From an uncultured Acidimicrobiaceae bacterium (GTDB lineage: Bacteria > Actinomycetota > Acidimicrobiia > Spongiisociales > UBA5794), in the NCBI GenBank assembly GCA_947259365.1, contig CAMYMC010000004.1, forward strand, positions 27,687 to 71,684: a DNA stretch of 43,998 bases, written 5' to 3'. Below are positions 15,675 to 23,993 of this stretch, piece after piece; positions within the stretch are counted from its first letter, which is position 1; each line of letters begins with the position of its first letter. A program made the position numbers and the translations under genes. A model generated the notes under the pieces. That model was not told the origin of the DNA and did no database searches. It was given only the letters and a program-made list of their open reading frames with translations.

Positions 15675-16481
15675 TCACGCCGAGAGGTGATCGGCCATCC
15701 ACGCGACCGCGTACTCCACCACGTCGGCGGCGTCGATCAACTCGCTGCGGGCCCGGCCCACGATGCCGGTCGCCGCCCGCCCGGCCTCGAGGTAGTTGCG
15801 GAGGATCACGGCGAAGTAGTCCTCGCCGGGGTAGTCGGCGATGCCTTCCTCGTCGTCGAGTGTGTCGACGACCCGCACCAGCGGGCCGGCGGAGCCCGCA
15901 ACGAGTCGGTGGCGTCGCACCCGGCGCTTGGACGGCAGCGGGACGAGGTATTCGGCGTAGTGGAGCACCGTGAGCGTGTCGAGGCCGGCGCCGAGTCGCA
16001 GCACCCGCCCACCACGCTCGACGAACCGCTCGAGCGGTGAGCCTGCTCCGTAGTAGTCGTCCCAAGGCACATCGGCGACGAGGCGGCTCGCCAGCCGACC
16101 CGACGCGCCGAAGCGGCCCTCCGGGTGGTTGCTGGAGAGGGTCCCGCGGCGTCGCCGGAACACCTCGGCCAGGGTCCCGACATCGGGGCTCGAAGGGGTG
16201 GTGAGATGGTCGAAGGGCTCGGCGTCCCGCAACAGCCCGGCCCGCTCCTCCTCGGGCCGCTCGTTGACCCACGCCCAGTCGTCGCGGGCACCGAGCGTCA
16301 TGAGCAGCGTCCCCCGGGGGCCCACACACGCTTCGAGCGCGTCGAGCACCCAAGCCGCTCCCCCCTCGACCGGTCCGATGGCACGCAGCGAGGCGTGCAC
16401 CATGACGAGGTCGCCTGCGGCGACGCCGAGGCGCCGCATGTCGGCGACGAGAGCGGCAACGGGGATCTGATCGGCCTGCAC
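15675..16481 (-). CDS. Aminoglycoside N(3)-acetyltransferase family protein
   Basis: A ~268-residue Antibiotic_NAT family protein. Characteristic segments are VMVHASLRAIGPVEGG near the N-terminus, the GTLLMTLGA strand, SNHPEGRFGASG, and LGAGLDTLTVLHYAEYLVP, the equivalent of the family's conserved GxxxxTxLHxAE motif. The family transfers acetyl from acetyl-CoA to the 3-amino group of 2-deoxystreptamine aminoglycosides, but many environmental members have other or unknown substrates, so resistance cannot be asserted. The GTG at 16481 is preferred because it gives the normal N-terminal length; an ATG at 16553 would add 24 Gly/Arg-rich residues. No mobile element flanks it. Confidence 0.82.
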   Translation of the reverse strand: MQADQIPVAALVADMRRLGVAAGDLVMVHASLRAIGPVEGGAAWVLDALEACVGPRGTLLMTLGARDDWAWVNERPEEERAGLLRDAEPFDHLTTPSSPDVGTLAEVFRRRRGTLSSNHPEGRFGASGRLASRLVADVPWDDYYGAGSPLERFVERGGRVLRLGAGLDTLTVLHYAEYLVPLPSKRRVRRHRLVAGSAGPLVRVVDTLDDEEGIADYPGEDYFAVILRNYLEAGRAATGIVGRARSELIDAADVVEYAVAWMADHLSA

Positions 16482-16567
16482 TGCGGTGCATTGTCGTCCG
16501 GTTTCGCCCCGCCGGATGCCGCGCCCGCTCGGGGATGCCGGCGGCGACGCCACAGCCGCTCGCGCGT

Positions 16568-16595
16568 CGCGGGCCCGCCGTGGGGCGGGCCCGCG
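16568..16595 (-). terminator. Hairpin terminator of the small secreted peptide gene
   Basis: A perfect 12-bp stem (16568-16579 with 16584-16595) and 4-nt loop lies 17 bp beyond the stop of the peptide gene, on the minus-strand transcript. No U-run, as is usual in very GC-rich actinobacteria. Confidence 0.6.
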
Positions 16596-16612
16596 GGTCG
16601 GGTCCGGTCATC

Positions 16613-16795
16613 TCACTTCTTGTAGATCGGGCTGGGTCTCGGGTCGGCGAGCTCCGTGTGCACCTCGTCGAACGAGACGGCGGGGCTCGGCCGGGGGTCG
16701 GCGAGATCGTCGGCTCCGGCGACTGCGAGCGCCGGTGCGGCAGCCGCCAACAGCGACACGGCCAGGATCACGATGGCGATCATCCTGCGGAACAT
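16613..16795 (-). CDS. Small secreted peptide with duplicated LADPRPSP motif
   Basis: A 60-residue product. It starts with a good signal peptide (MFRRMIAIVILAVSLLAAAA, cleavage near ALAVAGA). The mature part of about 35 residues contains the octamer LADPRPSP twice, separated by AVSFDEVHTE, and ends IYKK. A strong Shine-Dalgarno AGGAGG lies about 6 nt before the ATG and a hairpin terminator follows the stop, so it looks like an independent small gene. I recognise no family. A secreted linear peptide with an internal duplication could be a signalling or surface peptide; this is speculation. Confidence 0.65.
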   Translation of the reverse strand: MFRRMIAIVILAVSLLAAAAPALAVAGADDLADPRPSPAVSFDEVHTELADPRPSPIYKK

Positions 16796-16915
16796 GGGCA
16801 CCTCCTCTTCGTGCTGTCGACGTTGTCCCACATGGCGGTTGCGAACTCGTTGCGGTGGGGATGCGCCGCGATTGCGTCCCACGGATCGCGCCCTGGGGCC
16901 TCGCCGTGGTCCCGG

Positions 16916-16921
16916 TATCGT
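16916..16921 (+). promoter_or_regulatory. Candidate -10 element (TATCGT), leaderless
   Basis: TATCGT lies exactly 6 nt before the ATG at 16928; no Shine-Dalgarno sequence is seen. Confidence 0.5.
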
Positions 16922-16927
16922 CGGCGC

Positions 16928-18115
16928 ATGAGCTACGACCTGGAGGTCTGGACCGTCGAGACGCCGGAGATGCCCGGGATGCTCCCGGATCCGGACCGCT
17001 GGGACGGCTCCGCCGGGTCCTACACGCGGGCGGGGAGGGGCTGGCAGGTCGTGGTGACGGGGCCGCACCAGGTATCGCCCGAGGACGTGCCCGACGAGGT
17101 CGCAGAGGTGCTTCCCGGCATCGGCTTCATGACCGAGGTGTCGCTCGAGCCGATGTCGGCGCCGAGGTCGGCGATGCAACTCGCCGTGAAGACGGCGCGC
17201 TCCATCGGCCGCGCTGCTCACGGCGCGGTCGCCGACCCCCAGGAGAGCACGGTGACGACACCGTCGGGGGTGAAGAGGTTCGCCGCCGCCGGGCGCCCCG
17301 ACCGGTTCACCGTCGCCGATATGCGGTGGTGGTTCACCGATGGGCGGTTGCTCGATTCCGGCGGCCTCGACGCGTTCCTGGGCCTTCTCCGCCATCGCCT
17401 CCCCGAGGCGTTGCCGAAGCGCTACGGGTTGTTCGAGCCGCCGCAGCACCGTCTCGAGGAGACAGGCTTCGACCACTTCCGCAGCTTCCTCTCCGAGCAC
17501 CTCGGGGACATCGTCGTCTGGTATCCGAGAAGGCCGGTGGTGAACGTGTCGATCCATCCGGAGCCCGACTGGGGTGTGGGCCGTCTCGGGTTCCGCTGTG
17601 GCTACGTCGCCGTCGGAGTCGAAAGCGCGGCACTGTCCCAGCCGGGCTGGCAGGCAGGCCTCGCTGCATTCTGGAGACGCGCCTCGGGTCTCATCAGCCC
17701 CTTCTACGGAGAGGTCCGGACGCTCCGCGGCTACATCCGCTCCGGAGCGAGCTACGCCGTCGACATGGAGACGGACGAATCCCCCACGCGGGGACCGTTC
17801 TGGCGAGGCGTGCCCCGGGACCCGGGTCAGGCCTGCGTCTGCAGTCCCCGGTACCTGAGCCTGTGGCCCCGGTTCGCCGAGGCGGCGGAGCTGGACGGCG
17901 ACCTCGGGTTCGTCGAGGTCGACGACTGGTTGTCAGAGGACACGGTGGCCGGCGTCACCGGCGCCGTGCCGGATGCCATCGCCCAGCGCCACACCCCGTC
18001 GTGGGTGCGAGATCCCCGCCACGGCGGATGGGTGAAGTCGTGGAACACCGCCTACCCGCCTGCCTGGCCCTTCGGAGACCCTCCGCACGCCGACACCGTG
18101 CGCGGCGTGCGGTAG
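16928..18115 (+). CDS. Hypothetical protein, 395 aa, no recognised domain
   Basis: I do not recognise this protein. It begins MSYDLEVWTVETPEMP, has no signal peptide or membrane helix, and is soluble and mixed alpha/beta in appearance. Notable segments are RRPVVNVSIHPEPDWGV in the middle, GVESAALSQPGWQAGLAAFW, and a C-terminal WVRDPRHGGWVKSWNTAYP rich in Trp. The start is supported by a -10-like hexamer 6 nt upstream; the longer open frame (from 16535) is antisense to the AAC(3)-like and peptide genes. The opening resembles the style of some immunity or DUF-type cytoplasmic proteins, but I cannot assign one. Convergent with the flavin-binding protein gene at 18131. Confidence 0.7.
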   Translation: MSYDLEVWTVETPEMPGMLPDPDRWDGSAGSYTRAGRGWQVVVTGPHQVSPEDVPDEVAEVLPGIGFMTEVSLEPMSAPRSAMQLAVKTARSIGRAAHGAVADPQESTVTTPSGVKRFAAAGRPDRFTVADMRWWFTDGRLLDSGGLDAFLGLLRHRLPEALPKRYGLFEPPQHRLEETGFDHFRSFLSEHLGDIVVWYPRRPVVNVSIHPEPDWGVGRLGFRCGYVAVGVESAALSQPGWQAGLAAFWRRASGLISPFYGEVRTLRGYIRSGASYAVDMETDESPTRGPFWRGVPRDPGQACVCSPRYLSLWPRFAEAAELDGDLGFVEVDDWLSEDTVAGVTGAVPDAIAQRHTPSWVRDPRHGGWVKSWNTAYPPAWPFGDPPHADTVRGVR

Positions 18116-18130
18116 CGGCCCAGCCGGTCA

Positions 18131-18652
18131 CTACTCGTCCCCGAAGGTCGCCGGCGCGGCGAGGTGCCGAGTCATGACCCCGACATCGACGGGGAGCGCG
18201 GTGTGGAACGTCAGGTCGCGAACGTGACTGAGGTTGCCCCACAACAGGCCGTGGCCCTTCAGCCTCCTGACCGAGCGAACGCGACGAAGCCAGCGCTCCT
18301 GTTCATCCGGGGTCGCCGCCCTTCGGGGTCCGGCGGTGCCGATGAGCCGGAGCGCCGGAAGGTCCGCGAAGCGGCCCCGCATGAGCGACGCCAGCCAGAA
18401 ACGCAGGCGGCTGTCGACCGCCATGACACACACGCGGGGATCGTCGTCGAGGTGACGGGTGAGCCGGGACGTGAAGATGTCGAAGAAGATCCCGCGACCG
18501 GGTTCGGTCAGCATGACCGAGCCGATCGGGGTGACGTGGGGCGCGCCGTCCGGCCCGACGGTTGCGATCGAGCAGTGGAGCGAGGACCGGAATCCCCGGC
18601 GGAAGAGCTCCCGGGTGGCGCTCCAATCGATCGGCTGAACCTGTCTTGCCAT
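18131..18652 (-). CDS. Pyridoxamine-5'-phosphate-oxidase-like flavin-binding protein
   Basis: A 173-residue split-barrel protein. The fold signature SIATVGPDGAPHVTPIGSVM at residues 28-47 and FFDIFTSRLTRHLDDDPRVC are typical of the PNPOx-like family, which binds FMN or F420 and reduces or oxidises small substrates. The C-terminal region (ERWLRRVRSVRRLKGHGLLW) is basic. It lies 12 bp downstream of a TetR regulator on the same strand and is likely co-transcribed with and controlled by it. True vitamin-B6 oxidase activity is unlikely at this divergence; the substrate is unknown. Confidence 0.85.
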   Translation of the reverse strand: MARQVQPIDWSATRELFRRGFRSSLHCSIATVGPDGAPHVTPIGSVMLTEPGRGIFFDIFTSRLTRHLDDDPRVCVMAVDSRLRFWLASLMRGRFADLPALRLIGTAGPRRAATPDEQERWLRRVRSVRRLKGHGLLWGNLSHVRDLTFHTALPVDVGVMTRHLAAPATFGDE

Positions 18653-18664
18653 AGCGCTCTCCGT

Positions 18665-19264
18665 TCAGTCTCGATCGATGAGAGGTCCGAGCACGTGCTC
18701 GACGGTCTCGGCGACGAGTCCGTCGACGGCTCGCGGGGGCGGCCGACCGGCGACGAGGAACGGGCGCACCGCGGCATAGGGCACATCCACGACCGCGAAC
18801 GAGACACGTTGACGCGCGTCCGGATTGCGCGCGCCGAGCGCCGCCTGGAGATCATCGAGACCGGCCCGAAGCCGGCGGCGGAGGGTCTCGGTGTCGCGCT
18901 TCGAGGCAGCCGGCCAATCACCGCGAAGGAGGTCCCGGCTTCGGAACAGCAGCAGGAGTCGGGCGTCCTCGAGGTGGTCACGACTCCAGGTCACGACGTG
19001 GGCCGCAGCCCCGAGCGCCGCCGTGAGCGGGTCGGGATCACGGAGCCGGATGAGGTATCCCTCCTGGAATCGCCTTACGGTCCGGACCCACAGCGCCGCA
19101 GCCAGCGCGTCCCTGGTGGCGAAACGGTGGTAGAGAGACCCGCTCGGCGCTCCGAGCGTGCCAGCCACAGCGGTCATCGTGAGCGCCGCCGGGCCCGACC
19201 CGACGACGAGCTCCCGCGACGCATCGAGGATCCGCTCCGCGCCGAACTTCACCGGTCGAGCCAT
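18665..19264 (-). CDS. TetR/AcrR family transcriptional regulator
   Basis: A 199-residue repressor with a standard N-terminal TetR helix-turn-helix: RILDASRELVVGSGPAALTM, VAGTLGAPSGSLYHRFATRD (recognition helix around residues 38-48). The C-terminal ~140 residues form the ligand-binding helical domain. It precedes the flavin-binding protein by 12 bp in the same direction. A perfect palindrome sits 5 bp upstream of its ATG, an arrangement that implies autoregulation of the two-gene operon. The inducer is unknown. Confidence 0.93.
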   Translation of the reverse strand: MARPVKFGAERILDASRELVVGSGPAALTMTAVAGTLGAPSGSLYHRFATRDALAAALWVRTVRRFQEGYLIRLRDPDPLTAALGAAAHVVTWSRDHLEDARLLLLFRSRDLLRGDWPAASKRDTETLRRRLRAGLDDLQAALGARNPDARQRVSFAVVDVPYAAVRPFLVAGRPPPRAVDGLVAETVEHVLGPLIDRD

Positions 19265-19269
19265 GGATA

Positions 19270-19285
19270 TAGAGATTAGTCTCTA
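19270..19285. promoter_or_regulatory. TetR operator palindrome
   Basis: TAGAGA-TTAG-TCTCTA is a perfect inverted repeat with 6-bp arms and a 4-bp centre, ending 5 bp before the TetR ATG (19264). It is AT-rich against a GC-rich background and has the layout of TetR-family operators, so it most likely binds the adjacent regulator. Confidence 0.75.
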
Positions 19286-19331
19286 AAACCAACACCAACC
19301 CAACTCGGTGCAGCAACGCCGTCTCCGCCGT

Positions 19332-22300
19332 TCAGCCGCCGGCGTGGGCGAGGCACCACTGGAGTGCTCCGTCGACGATCTCCTCGTAGGTGCGCTCCGC
19401 CGCCTCGGCATTTGCCTCCGCCCGGCGTTCTGCGTCGACCGAGCCGGCCAGCCGCTCTTCCATAGCCTCGATCTCCGTGCGAATGACCGGGCCCAGAAGC
19501 TGAGCCCTGCCCTCGAGGAACCGGCGACCGGCTGCCGCCAGTTGCGCCGCGTGATCCTCGTCACCGACGGCCGCGGCGACACGAGCGGCGCGGAACAGCC
19601 CCACACCGCCGCTGACCGTCTCGCCGAGGCGTCTTGCGGCGCGCATCGCTTCGGCGACATGGCCCACTGCATCGCTGGTGGCATCGAGCGCGACGGCGAC
19701 CGAAGCAAGATGGCTGTTGAGGGTGAGGGTGCACGCATCGTCGCCCATGAGCCTGAGCCTGTCGAGCGCCTCCGTCATGTGTGCCCTCGCCTCCTCGTGA
19801 TCCCCGGCGAGGTAGGCGGCGAGCCCGAGATTGCGGGTGGCGTGCGCATGCCACACGAGGTCCCCGATCTCGCCCGCGAGGTCCTGCGCCTTGCCGGCCG
19901 CGGCGCTGCCCTCCTCGGTGGAGCCGAACGCCAGGTACCAGCCGCTCAGGAAGTACATGCTGAACGCCGCGTTCCACCTGTCCCCGAGCGCGGTGAACCG
20001 GTCGAAACTCTCCTCGAGAAGCGGGACCGCCTCGGTCTCGTCCCCGCATTCGGCGCCGTAGTAGCGAGCGGCGAACGCCGCAGACCAGGAGTCGCCCCGG
20101 CCGACCGCCGCGTCGTAGCAAGCCCGCAACGCCGCCTTGGCTGCGTCGTCTCCCTCGAACGCGGTGCCCACCGCCTGGAGCAACGCAACCCGGGACGCGC
20201 CCGCGTCGTCGGCTTCGGTCTCGAACACCGCAGCCGCCTCGTCGAGCAGACCGGCGACCGCCCGGTGGTTGACCCGGATGACCTCGGTCGTCGCCTGGGC
20301 TGCGACGGCGCGACTGCGGGCCAAAGGCGTGGAACCTTCGGCTTCGATGGCCCGCTCGAACCAGCGCCCGCCCTCCCGCCAGTAGCCGCGCACCATCCAG
20401 AAGCACGCCATCGACGCGATGAGATCGAGCGCGGCGTCGGCCTCACCGATATCGAGGGACCATCGGATCGCCGCCCGCAGGTTGTCGTGGTCCTGCTCGA
20501 GGCTGGTCCACGCCTCCTCCTGGTCGGGGCCTCGCAGCCTCGCGTCTTCGGCCCGAGCCCGGGCAAGGAACCAGTCGCGGTGGCGGCGCCCGATGAGGGG
20601 TGCTTCGCCGCTGAGAACGAGCTGCTCGAACGCGAACTCCCGGATCGTCTCCAGCAGGCGGTAGCGCCCGCCCGGAGTCCGCTCGACGAGCGACTTGTCC
20701 ACGATCTCTCCCACCAGCTCCACGGTCGCCGCATGCGGCTCGTCGTCGGCGGCGACGGCGTGGGCTGCCTCGAGGCTCCACGGCCCGGAGAGGATGCCGA
20801 GCCTCCGGAAGAGTTGTTGCGCATCCGGCGTGAGCAGCTCGTGAGACCATTCGATCGTCGCTCGCAGGGTCTGTTGTCGCGGCGGCGCCGTCCGCGAGCC
20901 CTTCGTGAGCAGCGACAGCCGCTCGTCAACGTGTCCGGCCAGCTCCTCGATCGTCATCGTGCGGGTCCGGGCGGCGGCCAGCTCGAGCGCGAGGGGGATG
21001 CCGTCGAGGCTCCGGCACACCGTCCGCACCGCGTCGGCGTTGGTCGCGTCGACGGCGAAATCGTGGAGGTGGGCGCGGATCCGATCGCCGAGGAGGCGAG
21101 CTGCCTCGGTCTCGGCGACCCGGTCCGGCGGATCGTCGGGGCCCGGGACCTCGAGCGTCGGTACCCGGAAGACGGCTTCGCCTGCGATGCCGAGGTCCTC
21201 GCGGCTCGTCGTCAGGATGCTCAAGCGGGGGCATTCGCCGAGGAGCCTGTCGGCGAGTGCGGCCACCGGGGCGATGAGGTGCTCGCAGTTGTCGAGGACG
21301 AGGAGGAACCGCCTGCCACGGAGCACGTCGACGAGCACGCCGGCCGGATCGGCGGCGTGGCTGCCGGGCTCGCCGAACGCGAGGAGCACGTGCTCGGCGA
21401 TTGCGTCGGCATCGCCGACGGTCGCCAGCTCGACGTACCTGGCGCCGTCGGGGTGCGCGTCGAGGGCGATTCGGGCCGCCTCTATCCCGAGGCGAGTCTT
21501 CCCGCTCCCACCCACCCCGGTCAGCGTGACGCAGCGGTAGTCGGCGAGGAGCCGTCCGACCTCGGCGAGCTCCGGTCCCCGGCCCACGAAGCTGTCCCGT
21601 GGCGCCGGCAGGTTGTGGGTTGCGCCCTCGTCGGCGATGGCGGGCGCGACGTCCTGGAGCAGGATCGACTCCTCGAGCTCGCGCAGCTCCGGCGACGGAT
21701 CGATGCCGAGCTCCTCGCCGAGACGGCGGGTCGCCTCCTGATACGTGCGCAGGGCCTCGGCCTGACGGCCGGAGCGATACAGCGCCAGCATGAGGTGCCG
21801 CCAGAAGGCCTCGCGGAAGGGGTGGGTGGCGACGAGCTGCTCGAGCTCGGCGACGAGCCGCCGGTGGCGGCCGAGCTCGAGATCGGATGCGACCCGCGCT
21901 TCGATGGCCTCGAGACGCCTCGCCTCGAGGCGGGCCGCCTCGAGCTGGGCGAAGTCGTGGTCCTCCAAGCCGGCAAGGCCCGGGCCCCGCCACTCGGCGA
22001 GGGCGGCGGCGAGCTCCTCGGCGGCGAGGACGTGGGCGCCGGAGCGCTGGCGGGCGAGACCGGAGTCGAGCAGGTCTTCGAAGCGGGCGGCGTCGATCGC
22101 GGCCCGATCGATTGCGAGGACGTACCCGGAGCCCCTCGTCTCGATCTCGGCTCCCGACCCGAGGTGCTTGCGCAGCCGAGAGAGGTAGGACCGCACCGTC
22201 TTCGTCGCCGAGCGGGGCGGATCGTCACCCCACAGCTCGTCGGCCATGCGGTCGACAGAGACGACCCGGTTGGCCTCGACGACGAGCAGCGCCAGCAACG

Positions 22301-22379
22301 CTTGCTCCTTGCGGCCGCCGATCGCCAGCGGTCCGTCCTCACCCACGACCTCGGGGAACCCGAGGATCCGGAAGTCCAT
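19332..22379 (-). CDS. AfsR/SARP-type regulator: BTAD, NTPase, TPR-like repeats
   Basis: A 1015-residue regulator. Residues 1-95 are a winged-helix DNA-binding domain (MDFRILGFPEVV, TVRSYLSRLRKHL), 100-245 a BTAD domain ending in GEELGIDPSPELREL. From about 265 (FVGRGPEL) comes an AAA/NB-ARC-like ATPase with P-loop GVGGSGKTR at 288-296 and Walker B FLLVLDNCEHL near 360. From about 600 to the end are helical TPR-like repeats rich in Ala/Leu. Unlike the 8752 gene it has no membrane helix or WD40 part. This is the classic AfsR architecture, which activates target promoters through 11-bp-spaced direct repeats. The ATG at 22379 has a -10-like TACGCT 6 nt upstream. Targets unknown. Confidence 0.92.
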   Translation of the reverse strand: MDFRILGFPEVVGEDGPLAIGGRKEQALLALLVVEANRVVSVDRMADELWGDDPPRSATKTVRSYLSRLRKHLGSGAEIETRGSGYVLAIDRAAIDAARFEDLLDSGLARQRSGAHVLAAEELAAALAEWRGPGLAGLEDHDFAQLEAARLEARRLEAIEARVASDLELGRHRRLVAELEQLVATHPFREAFWRHLMLALYRSGRQAEALRTYQEATRRLGEELGIDPSPELRELEESILLQDVAPAIADEGATHNLPAPRDSFVGRGPELAEVGRLLADYRCVTLTGVGGSGKTRLGIEAARIALDAHPDGARYVELATVGDADAIAEHVLLAFGEPGSHAADPAGVLVDVLRGRRFLLVLDNCEHLIAPVAALADRLLGECPRLSILTTSREDLGIAGEAVFRVPTLEVPGPDDPPDRVAETEAARLLGDRIRAHLHDFAVDATNADAVRTVCRSLDGIPLALELAAARTRTMTIEELAGHVDERLSLLTKGSRTAPPRQQTLRATIEWSHELLTPDAQQLFRRLGILSGPWSLEAAHAVAADDEPHAATVELVGEIVDKSLVERTPGGRYRLLETIREFAFEQLVLSGEAPLIGRRHRDWFLARARAEDARLRGPDQEEAWTSLEQDHDNLRAAIRWSLDIGEADAALDLIASMACFWMVRGYWREGGRWFERAIEAEGSTPLARSRAVAAQATTEVIRVNHRAVAGLLDEAAAVFETEADDAGASRVALLQAVGTAFEGDDAAKAALRACYDAAVGRGDSWSAAFAARYYGAECGDETEAVPLLEESFDRFTALGDRWNAAFSMYFLSGWYLAFGSTEEGSAAAGKAQDLAGEIGDLVWHAHATRNLGLAAYLAGDHEEARAHMTEALDRLRLMGDDACTLTLNSHLASVAVALDATSDAVGHVAEAMRAARRLGETVSGGVGLFRAARVAAAVGDEDHAAQLAAAGRRFLEGRAQLLGPVIRTEIEAMEERLAGSVDAERRAEANAEAAERTYEEIVDGALQWCLAHAGG

Positions 22380-22385
22380 TGCTCC

Positions 22386-22391
22386 AGCGTA
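22386..22391 (-). promoter_or_regulatory. Candidate -10 element (TACGCT) for leaderless AfsR-like gene
   Basis: On the minus strand TACGCT is followed by GGAGCA and then the ATG at 22379. GGAGCA could also act as a weak ribosome-binding site, so leaderless status is not certain. Confidence 0.4.
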
Positions 22392-22435
22392 CGACGCTTG
22401 GGCTCACGACACCGGGCGCCACACGACCTCGCGCC

Positions 22436-22753
22436 TCACACGGCCGCCGCCAGCGCCTTCGTGGGAGTCCCGGTGATGGAGCTGAGACCGTCGAGCACGT
22501 CGTAGCGGCTGATGGTGAAGTCCTCAAATGCCTCGTTCGAGGTCAGCCCGGCGACCATCTCGCTACCGAGATATCGGTCGGCGTCCGCCTTCGTGGAGAA
22601 GACGTGGAAGCCGCCGAGGGTCTCCCCGTCGCGGATCCACGTCTTGGCGACGAGGCCGTGGACGGAGCGCATCTGCTCGGCGTACGCGGTGAACGGCTCA
22701 GCGAGATCCTCGGCGGGCACCGACGAATGGAACGTGATGAGCACGGCGTGCAC
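22436..22753 (-). CDS. YdhR-type putative monooxygenase (dimeric alpha-beta barrel)
   Basis: A 105-residue protein matching the YdhR family of ferredoxin-fold small monooxygenases: VLITFHSSVPAEDLAEPF at the N-terminus, LVAKTWIRDGETLGGFHVF and KADADRYLGSEMVAGL in the middle. The GTG at 22753 is preferred because a GGGGAGG ribosome-binding site lies about 7 nt upstream and conserved sequence begins at once. A heptamer direct repeat (22818-22835) lies about 65 bp upstream of the start. The gene ends 57 bp before the AfsR-like gene begins on the same strand. Confidence 0.85.
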   Translation of the reverse strand: MHAVLITFHSSVPAEDLAEPFTAYAEQMRSVHGLVAKTWIRDGETLGGFHVFSTKADADRYLGSEMVAGLTSNEAFEDFTISRYDVLDGLSSITGTPTKALAAAV

Positions 22754-22817
22754 GGGGCACCTCCCCGGTTCTGGGCCCGCCCGATGCGGGCGCCTCACCA
22801 CCATTCCGCCAGTCCGC

Positions 22818-22835
22818 GGTTGCAGGAAGGTTGCA
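22818..22835. promoter_or_regulatory. Heptamer direct repeat, 11-bp period (SARP-like site 1)
   Basis: GGTTGCA-GGAA-GGTTGCA: two identical heptamers whose starts are 11 bp apart, about 65 bp upstream of the YdhR-type gene and just upstream of its likely promoter. SARP/AfsR regulators bind heptamer direct repeats with this spacing. A near-identical copy is at 31448-31465. Confidence 0.45.
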
Positions 22836-22847
22836 CGGCGGAGGCGT

Positions 22848-22879
22848 GCAGAGAGCCCGCCGTCCGGCGGGCCCTCTGC
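22848..22879 (-). terminator. Hairpin terminator of the serine protease gene
   Basis: 15-bp arms (22848-22862 and 22865-22879) with one mismatch and a 2-nt centre, 17 bp beyond the protease stop at 22896 on the minus-strand transcript. Confidence 0.65.
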
Positions 22880-22895
22880 GCACGTCGCGAACTCG

Positions 22896-23731
22896 TTACG
22901 GGTGCGCGGCGATGAACCCGTTGATGAAGTCGAGGACGTTCCGACGGTCGACACGGAACACGCCACCGGTCCCGGCGCAATTGCCGTTGAGCCCGAACGA
23001 TGTCACCCCTGCGATCACCTGGGTGTCGCCGAGGAAGTTGGGCCCGCCGCTGTCGCCGAAGCACGTCCCGCCCGTCGCGTGGTTGTTCGACAGCAACCGA
23101 GAGAAGTCGCCGGTGAACCCCGGCGCGTTGATCTGGATGAGACGCGGGTGCGAGATCATCCTCACATGGTCGGCCTGAATGAACACCGGGTTGATCTCCT
23201 GCAGACCGTACCCGATGGCGGTCAACGTCGTGTCCTGCTTGCCCCGCCGCGTCTTCAGGGCGTCGAGGGAGTCGACCGCCGGCAGCGGACCGTAGTCCGC
23301 CGTAACCAGGCCGGGAACAGGCGACTTGAGCTTGACAACACCGACGTCGTTGAAGAAGAACGGCGCCGTCTCATAGTCCGGGTGCGCCGCCCACGCCGAG
23401 GCCTCGATGCTTGCGCCGCCGCCAAACGGGTAGAAGTTGGTCCCGTCAGAGGTTCCTTGATCGACGTCCGACTCGTCGAACACGCGCATGCCCGAAGACT
23501 CGAAGTCCGGGAAACCGTTCGTGCACTGTCCCGCAGTGAGCAGAATCGTCGGTGCGATCATGGTGCCCGAACACCGGAACGCGGGCACGGACTCGGTATC
23601 CATCACGAGGAGCACGACCTCGGGTGCTCACCGCCTGTCAATCCCCCATCGGTGATCGCAGACGCCGGGGCGACCATGACGACGAAGAGCGTCATCACGG
23701 CGGCGAGCACGGCCAGCCTGAGTCTTCTCAT
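22896..23731 (-). pseudogene. Secreted trypsin-like serine protease, frameshifted and lacking catalytic His
   Basis: The ATG at 23731 has a GGAGG ribosome-binding site and begins a signal peptide (MRRLRLAVLAAVMTLFVVMV), then ITDGGLTGGEHP. The frame then shifts at about 23622-23625: one missing C in the HP codons takes it to a stop. In the next frame the protein continues EVVLLVMDTESVPAFRCSGT and the rest of an S1 protease down to 22896. Within it the catalytic His of LTAGHC is Gln (LTAGQCTNG), while the Asp (FNDVGVVKL) and Ser (CFGDSGGP) remain. So the gene has both a frameshift and a lost triad residue. Real decay is favoured by the His change; the frameshift alone could be a sequencing error. 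Confidence 0.75.
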
Positions 23732-23993
23732 AGGGCCTCCATTCCCAACGGCACACGCCGCCCCCGCCACGCCTCTCGCGGCTCCGTGAGCAGTTCCTAC
23801 CCGCCGAGCCCGCAGCGTGGTGGCCATGCGCAGGACTCGTAGCCGCCGCGGGTGGCATGTCCTCTTGTTGGTCCAGGCATCACGAGCGAGCCCGCACGGC
23901 GCGTGTCGCCCAGAGGCGGAAAGAAGGCCGGGGACGGGCCGCCCGCTATAGAGTTGAGGCACGTCTGTGGCAAGAGATGTGGGGGGTGTCCGC

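Noticed and set aside
15675..16481. Acquired antibiotic-resistance cassette
   Set aside because: The AAC(3)-family gene has no flanking transposase, integron or attachment site and matches its surroundings; many environmental members are not resistance genes.
18164..19279. 371-codon plus-strand open frame over the TetR operon
   Set aside because: Antisense to two well-recognised genes and covers the operator palindrome.
19308..22505. 1065-codon plus-strand open frame
   Set aside because: Antisense to the AfsR-like gene, with no recognisable domain and composition typical of a shadow frame in GC-rich DNA.
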